Assembly (NCBI GenBank): GCA_964057225.1
Contig: OZ059898.1
Location: forward strand, 15,291,267-15,355,266
Reading direction: 5' to 3'
Length of the DNA stretch: 64,000 bases
From: Auanema rhodensis
Lineage: Eukaryota > Nematoda > Chromadorea > Rhabditida > Rhabditidae
The notes under the pieces are model-generated. The model saw nothing but the letters and a program-made list of their open reading frames with translations, was not told the DNA's origin and did not search any database. Made by a program: the position numbers and the translations under genes. Positions 1 through 12,400 of the stretch are shown here, one piece after another. The number at the start of each line of letters is the position of its first letter. Position 1 is the first letter of the stretch.

Positions 1-3000
1 TTTTCTAGTAATTATTCATGTTTTGTAGTTATTTTAAGAACAAAAACCTAATAAATGTATCTGAATTCATCCAAACTTCAAACAATTGAGCCATCCTTTT
101 TTGAAAAATCAGACATTTTTGCCTAAAATACTAGAAATGTTCTTTAAAAAAAGAAGATTATCGTGATCTTTAATCAAAACATATGTATTTCAACAATGAT
201 GATAAAACTAAAAAAATAGCTGGACATATATCAATAGGTTAGGTGAATTGATCCGAACGAAGCTTAGAAAAACAATGAGATGCAGTGGGAGGCCTAGCCA
301 CACCTTACAAACTGTCAACAAATCATCATGACTGTAAGAAGTTGTAGATAATGAATGAAGATAGCTGATATGAAGGCAATTTTTAATGTAAATTCGCGCA
401 AATAGCTTTCAGAATACTGTAGTATTCCTGTAGACAAGGTGGAGGACTGTATGAGAATCAAAGGGAATTTCAAAAGGATTCGTGCTTTCAGCCTTCTATC
501 TTCTCATGCCTTTGCGTGGCTCTTCTGTTGTCAATCATCCGAGAAGAGATGAGATTCAAGAGATGGGTGAGAATAAGTTTCATTCAACAATCGGCATATC
601 ACGCTTCAACATTTCAAAAAGCATTATCAGAAAAACACCCGTAAACTACGATTTCAACAAGCTTCTTTTGAGCTTGAAAAAAAAAGAAAAAAGTGCCGAA
701 GAAGAAAGATGAAACGACAAAGTGAGCTACAAACTTTTCAAATGGAACTGAACAAGCTTTGGACGAGGATTAGGTTTACAAATATTTTAATGAAATTACA
801 ATATACAGCTTTGTGTTTATTAAGTTGGATAGTTTGTAATTAGGTTTCCCAACCTTTTCTTAAAACTTGAAGATTAGAGTATAGAGCAAGAACAGAGGGT
901 TTGAAACAAACACTGGAAGTGTACGATTCTGATATCATTTATAAAAATCAGACGAACTATAGATAGGGTCGACAAAATGAGATGAAGCTGAATCACAGAA
1001 ATAACTGACACGAGTACCGATGTGAGAGGCCATACAAGGAGATCGACAAGAGCCGATGTAAGGTAAAAGGACTTTGGTTAGTATGGTAAGAAGGACAGAA
1101 GTCTGACAGTCTTTCTCTCTCAACACCTATTTCTCTACTCGCTTCTTCACCTCTAGATCCCATCTCACCCTCCCTCCTCATCTCTCTTAACCTCTGTTAC
1201 TATCTCTAAGCTTCTCTTGTTCATTCACTTGAATAAGAGGACACAAGCCGGTGGGTTGTTTGAGTAGAAAGACGAGGCGTCCTCCCTCATCGTTTGACCA
1301 CTCCTTCGTGCTCACAGTTCGTCATCTCTCGACTGAAAACTCACAGAAGAATAGAATACATTCATAAGCACAGCTATTGCGTACCATAACTGAACACTAA
1401 AGCATAATCATTAAGAAAATGACTAACTGGACGTTCCCGTTCAGTTATCGGTAGTCAAAACAACGGTGAAATAGCCTGACGAAGCTAACGACGACCGATT
1501 CGTTAACGAGATAATCGCTGATGGCGGACAGCTAACGTTAGCTAACAAGCTAAGACACGCCCATACATCTCCTTATGGAAAAATTATTTTGGGTGGTAGA
1601 ACACACAAAAGACTATGAGGAATGGAAAAGGGGTTGGATCTTAGGGACTAAGGAGGTGGAAACCAAAGGAGATACGGAAGGATATAGAGATAATACGAGA
1701 AGAGAAATAACCCAAAGGGATCTCATAATTCTGACCTAGTTGATAGCTGGCTGTCTCGTGAAAGCTGACAGTCAATGGCAGTAAGCTTACTTACTTGTCC
1801 ATAGAAGGAAGAATAACGAGATGAGAGACGAAGAAGTGGGTAAAAGAGAAGAAGAAGAAGAATATGATGATGATGATGAGAAGGAGAAATATGAACGAGG
1901 GAGAGAAAGAGAGAGAAGGTTATTCAATACACAATATAGTACGAAGTGATGAGGAGAGGCAAAGCAATATGGTTGAAGATGGTTGGCAAAAGAAGAAAAT
2001 AGAAAGCCATATAAGGATAGAGTAGATGGATAGAATAGTAAGAGCAAGTGAGAGAAAAGGAATATATGTGTATGAGGTTGGAGGTAGAAGATAGAATGAC
2101 TGTACACAAATACTAGAAAATCAAAAGGTGAACCTATATATGTACATATAATAAAGTCTCTCATTTCAATATAGAAGGTAATAATGGTAAAAGCTGTGAC
2201 TTCAATTGGTTATGAAGGTAATTTGCTTAGGTTTCAGTTTCTATGATTTTCCATTAGCACGAAATGTGGAAAGCTGAGTGTTAATTAAGAGAAAAAATAG
2301 AATTGTTTACATAGGAACTATAAAGATTGAATGTAGCAGCTCTATTACATAAGTTATGCTGATGTTTTGACAAGTTTTTTACAGTAGAAAACTTACTTAT
2401 CAGGTAGTTTAATGCTGAGAAAAGGGTGTCAATAATATGTCGTAAAGCTGAGATAAAGACAGTGAAACCTGTGGCGTGTAATGATTGACCTTAAGCCTAA
2501 TCAAACACAAGCAGTAAAGTAGTTTGCCAAATCCAGATCGAAAAGAAAAGCAGCAAGAGACATAGTGAGAGAAATGTAGAACGAGGTAAGAAGAGATTGG
2601 TGAAATCAAGAACATGTAAGCATATTCCTATATTATATTCAAACTTAAACTAAACAAGACACATCAATAAAGGTAAGAGAGGGGAATGAGGAAAAGCCAT
2701 AGCATAGCAGTAAAGAAATTATGAATCAAGTCATGCCTATAAGTGTGTAACGAGAATAGCATTTATCTTCATACATTCATAGATACATCATATACAGGTA
2801 TCTATAGAAATATAATTTGACATCCTCACTTCAAGATTAAACTACAAATAAATAGAAAAATATAAATATTAGTTTATAGTTTGATTCCTTAAAATCGAAG
2901 TTTATCATGCACAGCACAGGCATACATGTTGTGCAATTACTATTAAAACACAAGAAATGACATAGAAATAAATTACGAATTCCAGTAAAATCTATATCTT

Positions 3001-5329
3001 CAAAAGGTATTTTATCAGACAACAAAGGCGTTTTCTTTACCAACTTTTTTTCTAAGAACTTTCCTCCGATTTTCTAAAAGTAGAAAGTGACAGTTCCAGG
3101 TTCACTGACACATGTTCAAGGTAAGCATGCATATTATGCCAATTTTCAATTGAATAGCAATTGCTTGCGACATACAAACTAACTTCAAATTTCTTTGATT
3201 TCTTTTGTTAAATATCGACAATTTTTGGATAGTTTTATCTCAAATTATAATTACATAATTCTCATGGCAATAATATCACATGTACCTATCTGACCATTAA
3301 GTTTATTCATCTGATTCTACTCTAAGTTTAAACATTTTAAAAGCTAAACAAGAACAATTAATCGCGGTTTATTACGAAATAAAAACATGAAAATTTGATT
3401 TCTCATAAATGGGAAAGGTACGGCTTCAAAAGATCCCGACTGTCCATCATGATCTACATGTATGGTAGAGATGGCTGGCGAACTGATTTACGATGAGCGA
3501 TGTCGGGCAGGTTCCCAGATAATCTAAAATCTTAATTTCTTTCCGTTTTTTTTCACCCATTTCCTGATTCATATTTTCAATTCTATAGAATATTCGTCGA
3601 AAGGTCTACGAACATAACAATATGAATTCAGCGTTTCTAATGATACGATGAAGAAAAAACTGCAAAACTGTAAAAGGTATATGAATCCCAATATGACTTT
3701 CAACCTGTTCCCCTGACACAGTGCTTGATGAAAACCGGTACATCTTTACCTCAAGAGTGTTGTCTATTCCTAACTCAATGAAGGGAAATCTGCTGTTTCA
3801 ATGACAATTGAGTTATATATTTCAAAAAAAAAAAAAAAACAATTTCAATCTCTTTGAAACGACAGAATTTCCACTCAGCGTAACTGACTTGTCCCCTTTT
3901 CCTATTCCAATATTGTTGGGTAAGGTAATCTGATTAGCATATTTTACACGTGAGCATTTTATTTATTGAATAAAAATTATAATGAGCGGTTGTATGGCAA
4001 AACAAACATATTATACGTACTTATTAATGAATTTCCATTTTATTTTACATTTTCATTATTATCTAATAGATGGTTAGAAATATCAAATTTGGGCGAAAAA
4101 TCGCATCTGAAAGGCATCTTGATGATCATCCAATAATCTTCAACAGTGCCTTTCTGTTAATTTGTATGAATTAGCAACGATTGGAATCTGTCATCATCCA
4201 CTTAGCTTAAACATGTGTTAAGTCTTTGTCAACTCTTAGCTAGATTTTCCAGAAGCCAAGAAGAGAGAAGTATTACTCTTGTACATAGGCATCGTCTATA
4301 TACAGAGAGAGAAAGATTGGGAGGGAGAGAGAGAGAAAGAAATCACACAGTGTCAACTCAATTTCTTTAATTACCAATTATCTGTTAGTATGGTAATCTG
4401 TCGGATAAAGCAATTGATTAGAAAAGGATAAAAAGAAAATTTGTCCATTGTTCACCAACCCTGATTTATATATTATTTTTTCTTTCACATCACTCAATTC
4501 TATAAGCAATTTTTAAGAAGAATATAGGAAAAGAAGATTGTTATTTTGGTTTTTTCGTTTTTTGTTTCTTAGATTATAACTGGAAAGGCTTCATCAGTAT
4601 ACATTTACTGAATAATAACAAGAAAATATTTGCGAATATACAGAATATTCATTGATAGCGACTTATTTAGACAACTAGTACCCTCCCAAACAATATTAAA
4701 ATATAGCGCGACAATATAGTACTAACTTATCTGATATATTTAGTATATATATATACATATTTTTTTCTATTTACTACTCGAATGACTAGCTTTACTAGAG
4801 AACAATTATATATATGTGGTGAAAAATATTTATAATAATATATATTGGATATGTCATCTCATTATAACTATTAAGAATACATTGGTCTAATTAGATTGTG
4901 CTCTTTTGGAAGCACATGAGGGATAAGGAAGATGAGCATTATTCACGTAAGAATACCCGATAACCAACAGTGAAATAACACAATAATAACATGAGTAATA
5001 TGCTCTTAAGAGGACAAGATCCAATAACTTGATTAGGTTATAATAAAGCTTCAGCATTATATAGTATATGTGTGTATGAATATCTTCTACATATATATAT
5101 AGGTTATGAATATATGTATACAGCTTATATTAAAGTTCTATTTGGGATCCTATACTTGAGAACATATTCACTTGAAACTATTTCCCTTGAAACTTTAAAA
5201 TTTACTAGTGTAAAACCCCTCAAATATGTAAAAGGAAAATCACAGCAACATTTTCCTATATTAACCATGGTAAAATAGAAAATAACGCCATTTCTTTCTT
5301 TTATTCCTAAAGTTCAAAGCTCGGAAATT
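1..5329. other. 5.3-kb region without a confident gene
   Basis: AT-rich DNA with short purine-rich stretches (GA-rich 1800-2110 and 4303-4340, A-runs near 3824) and no long conserved reading frame. On the plus strand, 501-712 has an acceptor-like ctttcag at 494-500 followed by an open frame ending in a lysine/glutamate-rich tail with a TGA at 710-712. It could be a terminal exon, but no partner exon was found. The 125-codon minus-strand frame at 1787-2164 is Ser/Leu/Tyr low complexity from GA-rich sequence and is not credited as a gene. Confidence 0.5.
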
Positions 5330-5640
5330 TTAATTCAGACCTCCGGTAAACCTTCTATAATGTGCACTTACATTCACTTCTTTAAATTCTTTATTCACAC
5401 TTAGTTTCTGAAGCTGTTTGCGCCAAACTAATCAGTTACTTTATACTGTGATTAGTAGAGGAATTGCTAGAATAGAATGGAAAAACTACGTGAACCAATT
5501 TGCAACAGAAAAAACATGAGCACCGAAAAATGGTGAACAGCAATTTCCTCTACCTCTCCAAAATTTTCCTCAATTACATTGAAATATTGATCAGTAACCT
5601 CTCCAATTTTCCTACGAACTCTTGTTTCTATGGAATCCAT
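5330..5640 (-). CDS. Candidate small two-exon gene, unknown function
   Basis: The family is not recognised. Exon 1 runs from an ATG at 5640 (other in-frame ATGs at 5667 and 5697) down to 5496. Exon 2 runs 5427-5330 and ends in TAA. Donor gttcac and acceptor gattag are both phase 1, so joining them keeps one frame of 80 aa from the 5640 ATG. The product is charged and probably helical, starting MDSIETRVRRK and ending in a basic stretch with the motif WRKQLQKL and a tail RRFTGGLN. An alternative phase-0 splice from a gtagag donor into AAACTA would drop a hydrophobic stretch (HFSVLMFFLL). It lies head to head with rpn-2, about 790 bp between start codons, so the two could share a promoter. The splice signals are mediocre and a chance frame is possible. 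Confidence 0.33.
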
Positions 5641-6379
5641 TTGAAAAAAGATTCTCTCTTGTTTCATTAGAAAACGAAAAATTTGACAATAAATCATTAA
5701 TTATACATAAAGGGTATCAATTCAAGGAAACATGATGAGTATTCTTACATTGCTTTATTTGAGTAAGCAACTAACGATTACTTTACACATGCATATATAG
5801 AAAATAAAATGTTCTGAATTAGTATTGCCATCAAATTATCAAAAAAAGTATTGGATATACAAAGTTCCCTCCAATTTATGAAACTTTTCAAATATATCTT
5901 GTTATGTTACAAAGTGTCGAGTCGAGTATCTGATTTCGATTAGTCACTCTACTTTTTCATGGAACATTACAAACCAGCGTTTAATAAGCTTTTTAGATGT
6001 TTCAAAAAAAATTTATCTAAGTCAATTGATTAAGTATAGTACAAAATCCAAGAATAACTCATACACTAAGGTCCATTGATTAGTAAAAAAATTAACGAAT
6101 ACCTACTCTTAAAAAAAACCAATATTTTCAAGTACGAATTAAAATTTAACTTTCCTAATTATAAAAATTTCATTTAACTTTAATTCAAATAAAATAGCTA
6201 CAAATAAAACTATATTACACTTGCCCGGCTATTTGAACAGAACGTATGAGATATCTTCATAAAAAATTAAAGGTCTGCGTTTCAATTTTCTCAAAAATAT
6301 TTGGATACGGTAACCCGAAATTGCGCTGTTTTGTCATCATTTGAATCGTATAATTTTCTATTTATTTATAATTTTTATC

Positions 6380-6392
6380 TTTGCTTTCACAG
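6380..6392 (+). promoter_or_regulatory. Putative spliced-leader acceptor for rpn-2
   Basis: A pyrimidine-rich tract ends in ttcacag, 36 nt before the rpn-2 start codon, with no in-frame coding sequence upstream. Many nematode mRNAs receive a spliced leader at such a site. Use of this one is inferred from position and shape only. The stretch 5698-6379 between the two divergent genes shows no other recognisable element. Confidence 0.35.
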
Positions 6393-6428
6393 GTTCCTTA
6401 CATTAACGGTACCTGAGATTTTATAGAA

Positions 6429-9400
6429 ATGCAACTTATTCTTAATGCCTGGAAAAACCGTGTTGGAGGACCAGTTGACGCAAGTAAGAATTAAACAAAA
6501 AATCCATTTGTAAGCATTAATATTATTAGGTGCTTTTTTGCAAACATTAGAATCCCCCAGAGCTTTACATAAGGAGAAGGAACTTATTATTGAAACTTTT
6601 GACGATTGGGATGTTTTAACTAACACTTGGTTTGAGGTAATTTTTTTTAAAAACAATTATCTTATATATAAAATTATCATTGTAGATTGCTGATTCCTTA
6701 CCTTTCATTGAAGGCTTGTTTGAAGATATTACCTTCCCTGCTCGTCAAAAGGCCGCTCTTCTCGCTTCAAAGGTTTACATTAATTTCAGCTTTCAAATTA
6801 TTTGTGAAATTCAGGTTGCATTTTGCCTTGAAGATTATAAACTTGCTCTATCTCTTGCTCTCTCAGCTGATGGAGCTTTTCAACTTTCTCCCCGTCCATC
6901 ATCTAATTTAGTCGGAAATAAAGATGAAGAAGTGATACTTAATAATTATTTTAAAATTTTAATCTATGTATTCTAGTATGTTAACAAAATTATCGAAGTA
7001 GCCTTGGATTCATACAAGGTTGCCAGAAGTGAGGACGAAGAAATTGATTCAAGATTAGAAGCTTTGGTTAATCGCCTTTTTGAAAGAAATCTAGAGAAGG
7101 TTAGCTTTTTTTCTATATAAATTATTACATTTAATTTTTTTATAGAAAGAATTCCGTTATGTTGTTGGGCTTGCCCTTGAGACTAGACGTGTTGATATGG
7201 TTGAACGCGCCATTAAAGCTAGCAATGATATATCAGGCATTTTCTTTTTATCTTTTTTGTGTTATATAGGCTGTTTAGGATTATTAACTGAAACTGTTCA
7301 AAAGGTTCTTGATGGTCATCTTGATGCTTCGCTTAGGAATTCCCTCCTTGATATGCTTCTTGGTATATTCTCCACTCAAGATCAGCCAGATTTTGTTGCT
7401 CTTGTTCAGGTTTGTTAAATTAATTCAACTGTAATGATTTTACTTTTTCAGTGTCTCATTCGGCTCGAGAAACCAGCTGATGTTGCTGATTTGTTGAACC
7501 GACTTTTGAATCAACCTGTAAGTTTAAATTATCCAAATAGCAATACTATTTTTTTTAGGAAGGCGAGTTGTTAGCTTACCAAATTGCTTTCGATTTATAT
7601 GAAAACGCATCTCAACAGTTTATTGGCAAGATCTTAACTGTTCTTAACTCCGAAGAAGCATCAAGGTAGTTATTAGATTACATCATACGAATTATTTGTT
7701 TATTTTCAGATCAGAGTCCAGCGAATCTCCTGCTGATAGCACCAAGAAGGTAAAGGATATTCTCGTGGCTTGGGAAGCAGTAAGTACTCAGTGTGCTGCA
7801 TGCCTGAGACTGCTTTTTAATATTTGACAACTAATTCCACCAAACTAAATTAACAAACACGTTGTCTTAGCTTAATATTTGTTGTTTAGGTGACTCCTCA
7901 CTCCCGTTTGAGAGCTATTCTCAGAGGCGAGGAGACTATTAAGCATCATATGCAATTCCTTATCAAAAATAATCACACAGATATGCTAGTTTTGAAGGTC
8001 AGAGTACTTTATAAGTTTTTTAAACAGAATTTTCTTTTACAGGAAATGAAAGATTATGTACGTACTGCTACAGCTCACAATGCCACTTTAATGGCCAATG
8101 GTATCATGCACTTGGGTACAACTTGTGATGATTTCTTGAGAGATAATCTCGATTGGATCAGCAAAGCTACTAACTGGAATAAATTCAATGCTGTTGCTTC
8201 TCTCGGTCTTATTCATAAGGTAATTTCATCATACTTCTGTGTCATGATTATCATTTAAAGGGACATGAAACTGCTGCTATGAAGCTTCTTGAACCATACT
8301 TACCAAAAACAGAAACTGATCAATTTGGTTTCAAAGAAGGAGGATCTTTATATGCACTCGGTTTGTTTCTTTGTATCAATTTCTTTTTATTCGCTAAATT
8401 GTTATTCCATCTAGTTTCATTTTTTTTCATTTTGAGCTTTTCTCTCAAGTTTGAGCTGTAGCGCGTTTGGCTATTGAATTTTCGCATTTGATTTAAAAAA
8501 AGCTTCTCAACATGGTCCTCAAAATGGCTCGATTATAATTACGATTTTTAAAGGTTTGATTCATGCTAACCACGGAAATCCCACTGTCATCAAATTCTTG
8601 AAACAAGAAGTTGCCAATGCTTCCACTTCCGCGGTTCGCCACGGAGCTTGTCTTGGGTTGGGATTGGCTGCAATGGGAACTCACGATCAGGAAGTTATTA
8701 CCAAATAGATTTCTGTTTTGAAATAATTGTTTTTCAAGGTTTACTTGACCCTTCGTGATGCTCTGTACCTGGATGATGCAGTTACTGGAGAAGCCGCTGG
8801 TTTGGCAATGGGTCTTGTCATGGTATAGGATCATGCAAGAAAAAGCTCACTTCATTTAATTTCAGGTTGGAAGCTTACATGAAACTGCTTTCACTGAAAT
8901 GGTTCAATACGTCAGTGATACTCAACATGACAAAATTCAGAGAGGTCTAAGAACCGGAATTTCCCTTCTTGCCTACGGTTAGAATTTGCATTTGTTTGTG
9001 ATAAATGGTTCACGCTTTTAGGAAGACAAGAGGAGTGTGAGAAAGTAGTTACTCCTCTCCTCGAAAACAAGAGTAATGCTGTTCTGAGAGCCACTGGTGT
9101 TTGCATGCTAGCTATGGCTTATGTTGGAACTGGAAAGGCAACTGTTGCTACCAGACTTTTGGAAAAAGTGAAATTATTAATGATGTTATGGGGAACGTTT
9201 AGTGTTGTTCTTCCAGGTTGCAACTGATCCCAATAATGACGTGAAACGCTTCGCTGTAATGGCTTTCGGATTCTTGTTGATCAAGTACGTGTTTTTTTTC
9301 TTTTTGATTTTCTTATTTCTTCAATATTATGAGGGGAAGTGAGGAAAAGAAAAAAGTTATCGATAACGTTTTAATGCGAAATACTAAGAATACTGGTTTG

Positions 9401-12400
9401 TACAAACGTGTGACACGAGTAGATATGACTACCGTTTTGATAAAAAAAATACATGTTAGGAGGAACCGTGAGAAAGAGGAAATACACGTATTAAAGTATG
9501 AAAAATTCTTCAAATGGAACATAAAAATAAATAAATATGGACATATATCTTGTGAGCGACCAGTGAGTGAGCAACTTGTTGGTTTACAGAAAAGTTTCTT
9601 TTATTTGTTTACCAAAAGCGGATGAAAAAAGTGTCAAGTGTTGAGGACAACTATTGGCGGAGGATGACATAGTAGTATCAGTATCAGAACTATCCATCAT
9701 ACATCTGCAGCGCTGGCAATCCATACAGGAAACGGATTTCGGGAAATCAGAAATATTAATAGTACTCGGCGTAATTAGAGTGGTGAAGGACTTGCGGATG
9801 ACGACAGAAGTATAGATACGAGGTGGTATTAGAGGCTTTTGCTCGCTTATAATATCTTCATCACTGGTTTCTTCCGTCGTTGCTCGCGAGTCCCTGAATA
9901 CGCTTCCGCTCAAACTGGGTTGTTGACTGGAATCCTACAAAGAAAAACGTTGAGAAATGCTCAAAAACGTAATTGTTAACCTTTTTCTCTCTGCTGGTTT
10001 TACTGTCATCACTATTTTGTCTTTGCCAAGAATCACATCCGTTTTTTAAATTTTCTGTCGCAGTCGTTTCCTCCTTTCCATTAACGGATACCATTCTTTC
10101 ATGATTAGACCTGAAAAAGTTTCATTTTATGGCTTAAAAAGAGGTTAAATTTGTGGAAAAAAGTTGGATATTTCTATATGGGAACTAGCTGTTGTGCTGA
10201 TGAAATATCAATGGATACGTACTTCCGGTGGATGTGGGTTTGCCAATACAATGGCTTAGTAATCTTTATTCCACTAAATAACTAAATGCTTTGTCTATTT
10301 GAATTGCTCTAGCGATTAGGTCGAAGTCTTTTCATGATTTATAGTTTCACATATGGAGGAAGTTGGTTTTTTCTTTTTTCGAAAAAAAAATTTGATTGAA
10401 GCTCTTCGTAACTTGAGATCGTACATGTTATTTTTTGAAACAGAATTGTGTATCTGTTTTGAGTAAAGTCGCACGTTTATCTTACCAAGGTGATTACGAC
10501 ACATTGGCGGCTGTTCCAAGTATCGAATATCAAGACCTGGTTGCTCTCAAAGCAGAAGATTATATACACAAGGACATGGGAAGAAGGTTAAAGTGAAAGC
10601 AAAAAAAAATTTCCATCTTCTTGTACTCTTGGAAAACTACGTCTACATTTGCGCCTAAGAATATTCTGCGCCTCTTATTTCTGCTATGATTTATTCAGGA
10701 AGACAATTGATTTTTGCGCGTCTAAACCTTTCGCCAGATCCTCGCACGGGAGGCACTCAACAGTGAATTCCTAACTAAGAAGAACGACAAAGACTCACCA
10801 TGTGTAGGTGTCTGGAATGACAGTGGTGAAGTTACGTGAATATAAGGCACTTTGATCTCTTAAGGGATGGAAGCACTGACAACGAAGGATCCGTACAAAA
10901 GCTTGTCGGAACCTCTTGTTGAATACAGTATAGATAATTGGATTAATAGTACTGGAAATATAACCAAGCCATAGGAATAACGAGCCAAGCCATGAAGGAG
11001 GAGCACAATCGGAACCACAAAATCCCATGATAAAGTTAGCAATAAAGAAAGGTGTCCAGCAAATAAAGAAGCAAATAAATACGACAGCGAGTACTCTAGT
11101 GGCCTTGTGCTCATTTGCAAGTTCTTGACTTGCTGCCTGTAAATTATCAATTTGAATGTGATTTTTGACAGATGGGTTTTTATTTGTAACTTGCTAACCT
11201 GTAATGAGCTTCTGCGACTTACACGACTTGCAATACTAGACAAATAATTAGATGTTCTGGACTTCCATCGGTTTATCGTAGATGTTTTTGTCAACACAGC
11301 ATGTCCGTTGGACGTTTGTGACTTGCTCTTTTTCAAAGTAATCAACTTGGTCATGTCTGCATCCGTCAGGCTTGGCTGATAGCTATTTGAATAACTAGCA
11401 ATGCTTGTCTTGGGGCCGTTACTGCAATTTAAATCGTATGGTGACGAGATATATTTTGTCACCTGTTACTGCTTGATTTGTGAGTTCCGTGGCTAGCGAA
11501 TCCATTAGTTGACGTCGAGTTTGTTCGTACATAGCCTAGTTTCCTATGGGGAATCGTGCGGCGTAGCCCGTTGCCGTTCAGCTTGTCGTTCGCACGTTGG
11601 CTCAAAATGGATGCTTGCTTGTTAAGCAGATTTGTTGTGCGCACATAGGTGACAGCCATGATTCCGAATGGGATAAGGAATGTTAAAGTCGACCCGTAAA
11701 TAATATAGTATTGACTGAAAACTGTGAATAAAAGGAGGAATGTTTAGGAAAAGCTGTACCTGAATATCATGCAGGTGTTATCTCTGAGAATATTTGTATT
11801 GTCAATAACTGCTAGTACTGCTATTGGCGAAGATACTAGTAAAGTTATGAACCATACCAAAGCTATCTTTGTTAGAATCATAGTTTTTGACTTATTGCGT
11901 GTTCGAAGAGGCTGAGAAATGCCTAAGTACCGGTCCAGCGAAATGACGGACATATGAACAATACTGGCACTGCACAGAAAAACGTCAGCATATACATATA
12001 GAAGACACATAGACACGTTCCATGTCCATAGTCCTGAATTTGGAAATAGATTAAATATACGTCATATATCCCTAGGTTTTTAGTGGTGCACTGAGATTGT
12101 CAGGGTGGGCTTTTCAACTGTTTGTTTGTATAGTGTGTGAAATTTTTCGTTTACCTTTGCTTATTATTTGCAAGAAACAATGTTTAAAATGTACTGAAGA
12201 ATAGGAGCCGTCATGATTAAGGGTTTGGTTCAAAATTCAGTAGATAGAAAATGAAAGTTATAAGAATGAGGGAGTTGACTCAATGAGGATTCATTACTAA
12301 TATTATTCAAAGTTAATGATACAGAAGAATAAAACAAACCGTGTCTAACTTCAACTACTATGCTCAAAGGCATAACGATGCAACAGACTAATAGATCTGC

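Noticed and set aside
1787-2164. 125-codon minus-strand open frame.
   Set aside because: Ser/Tyr/Leu/Phe low complexity from GA-rich sequence, with no motif or splice context.
7186-7418. Continuous rpn-2 frame through 7237-7278 without an intron.
   Set aside because: It adds a hydrophobic 14-residue insert absent from the family; the GC-AG intron model fits better, though not proven.
8493-9106. Minus-strand frames of 64-113 codons opposite rpn-2 exons.
   Set aside because: Antisense shadows of well-supported rpn-2 coding sequence.
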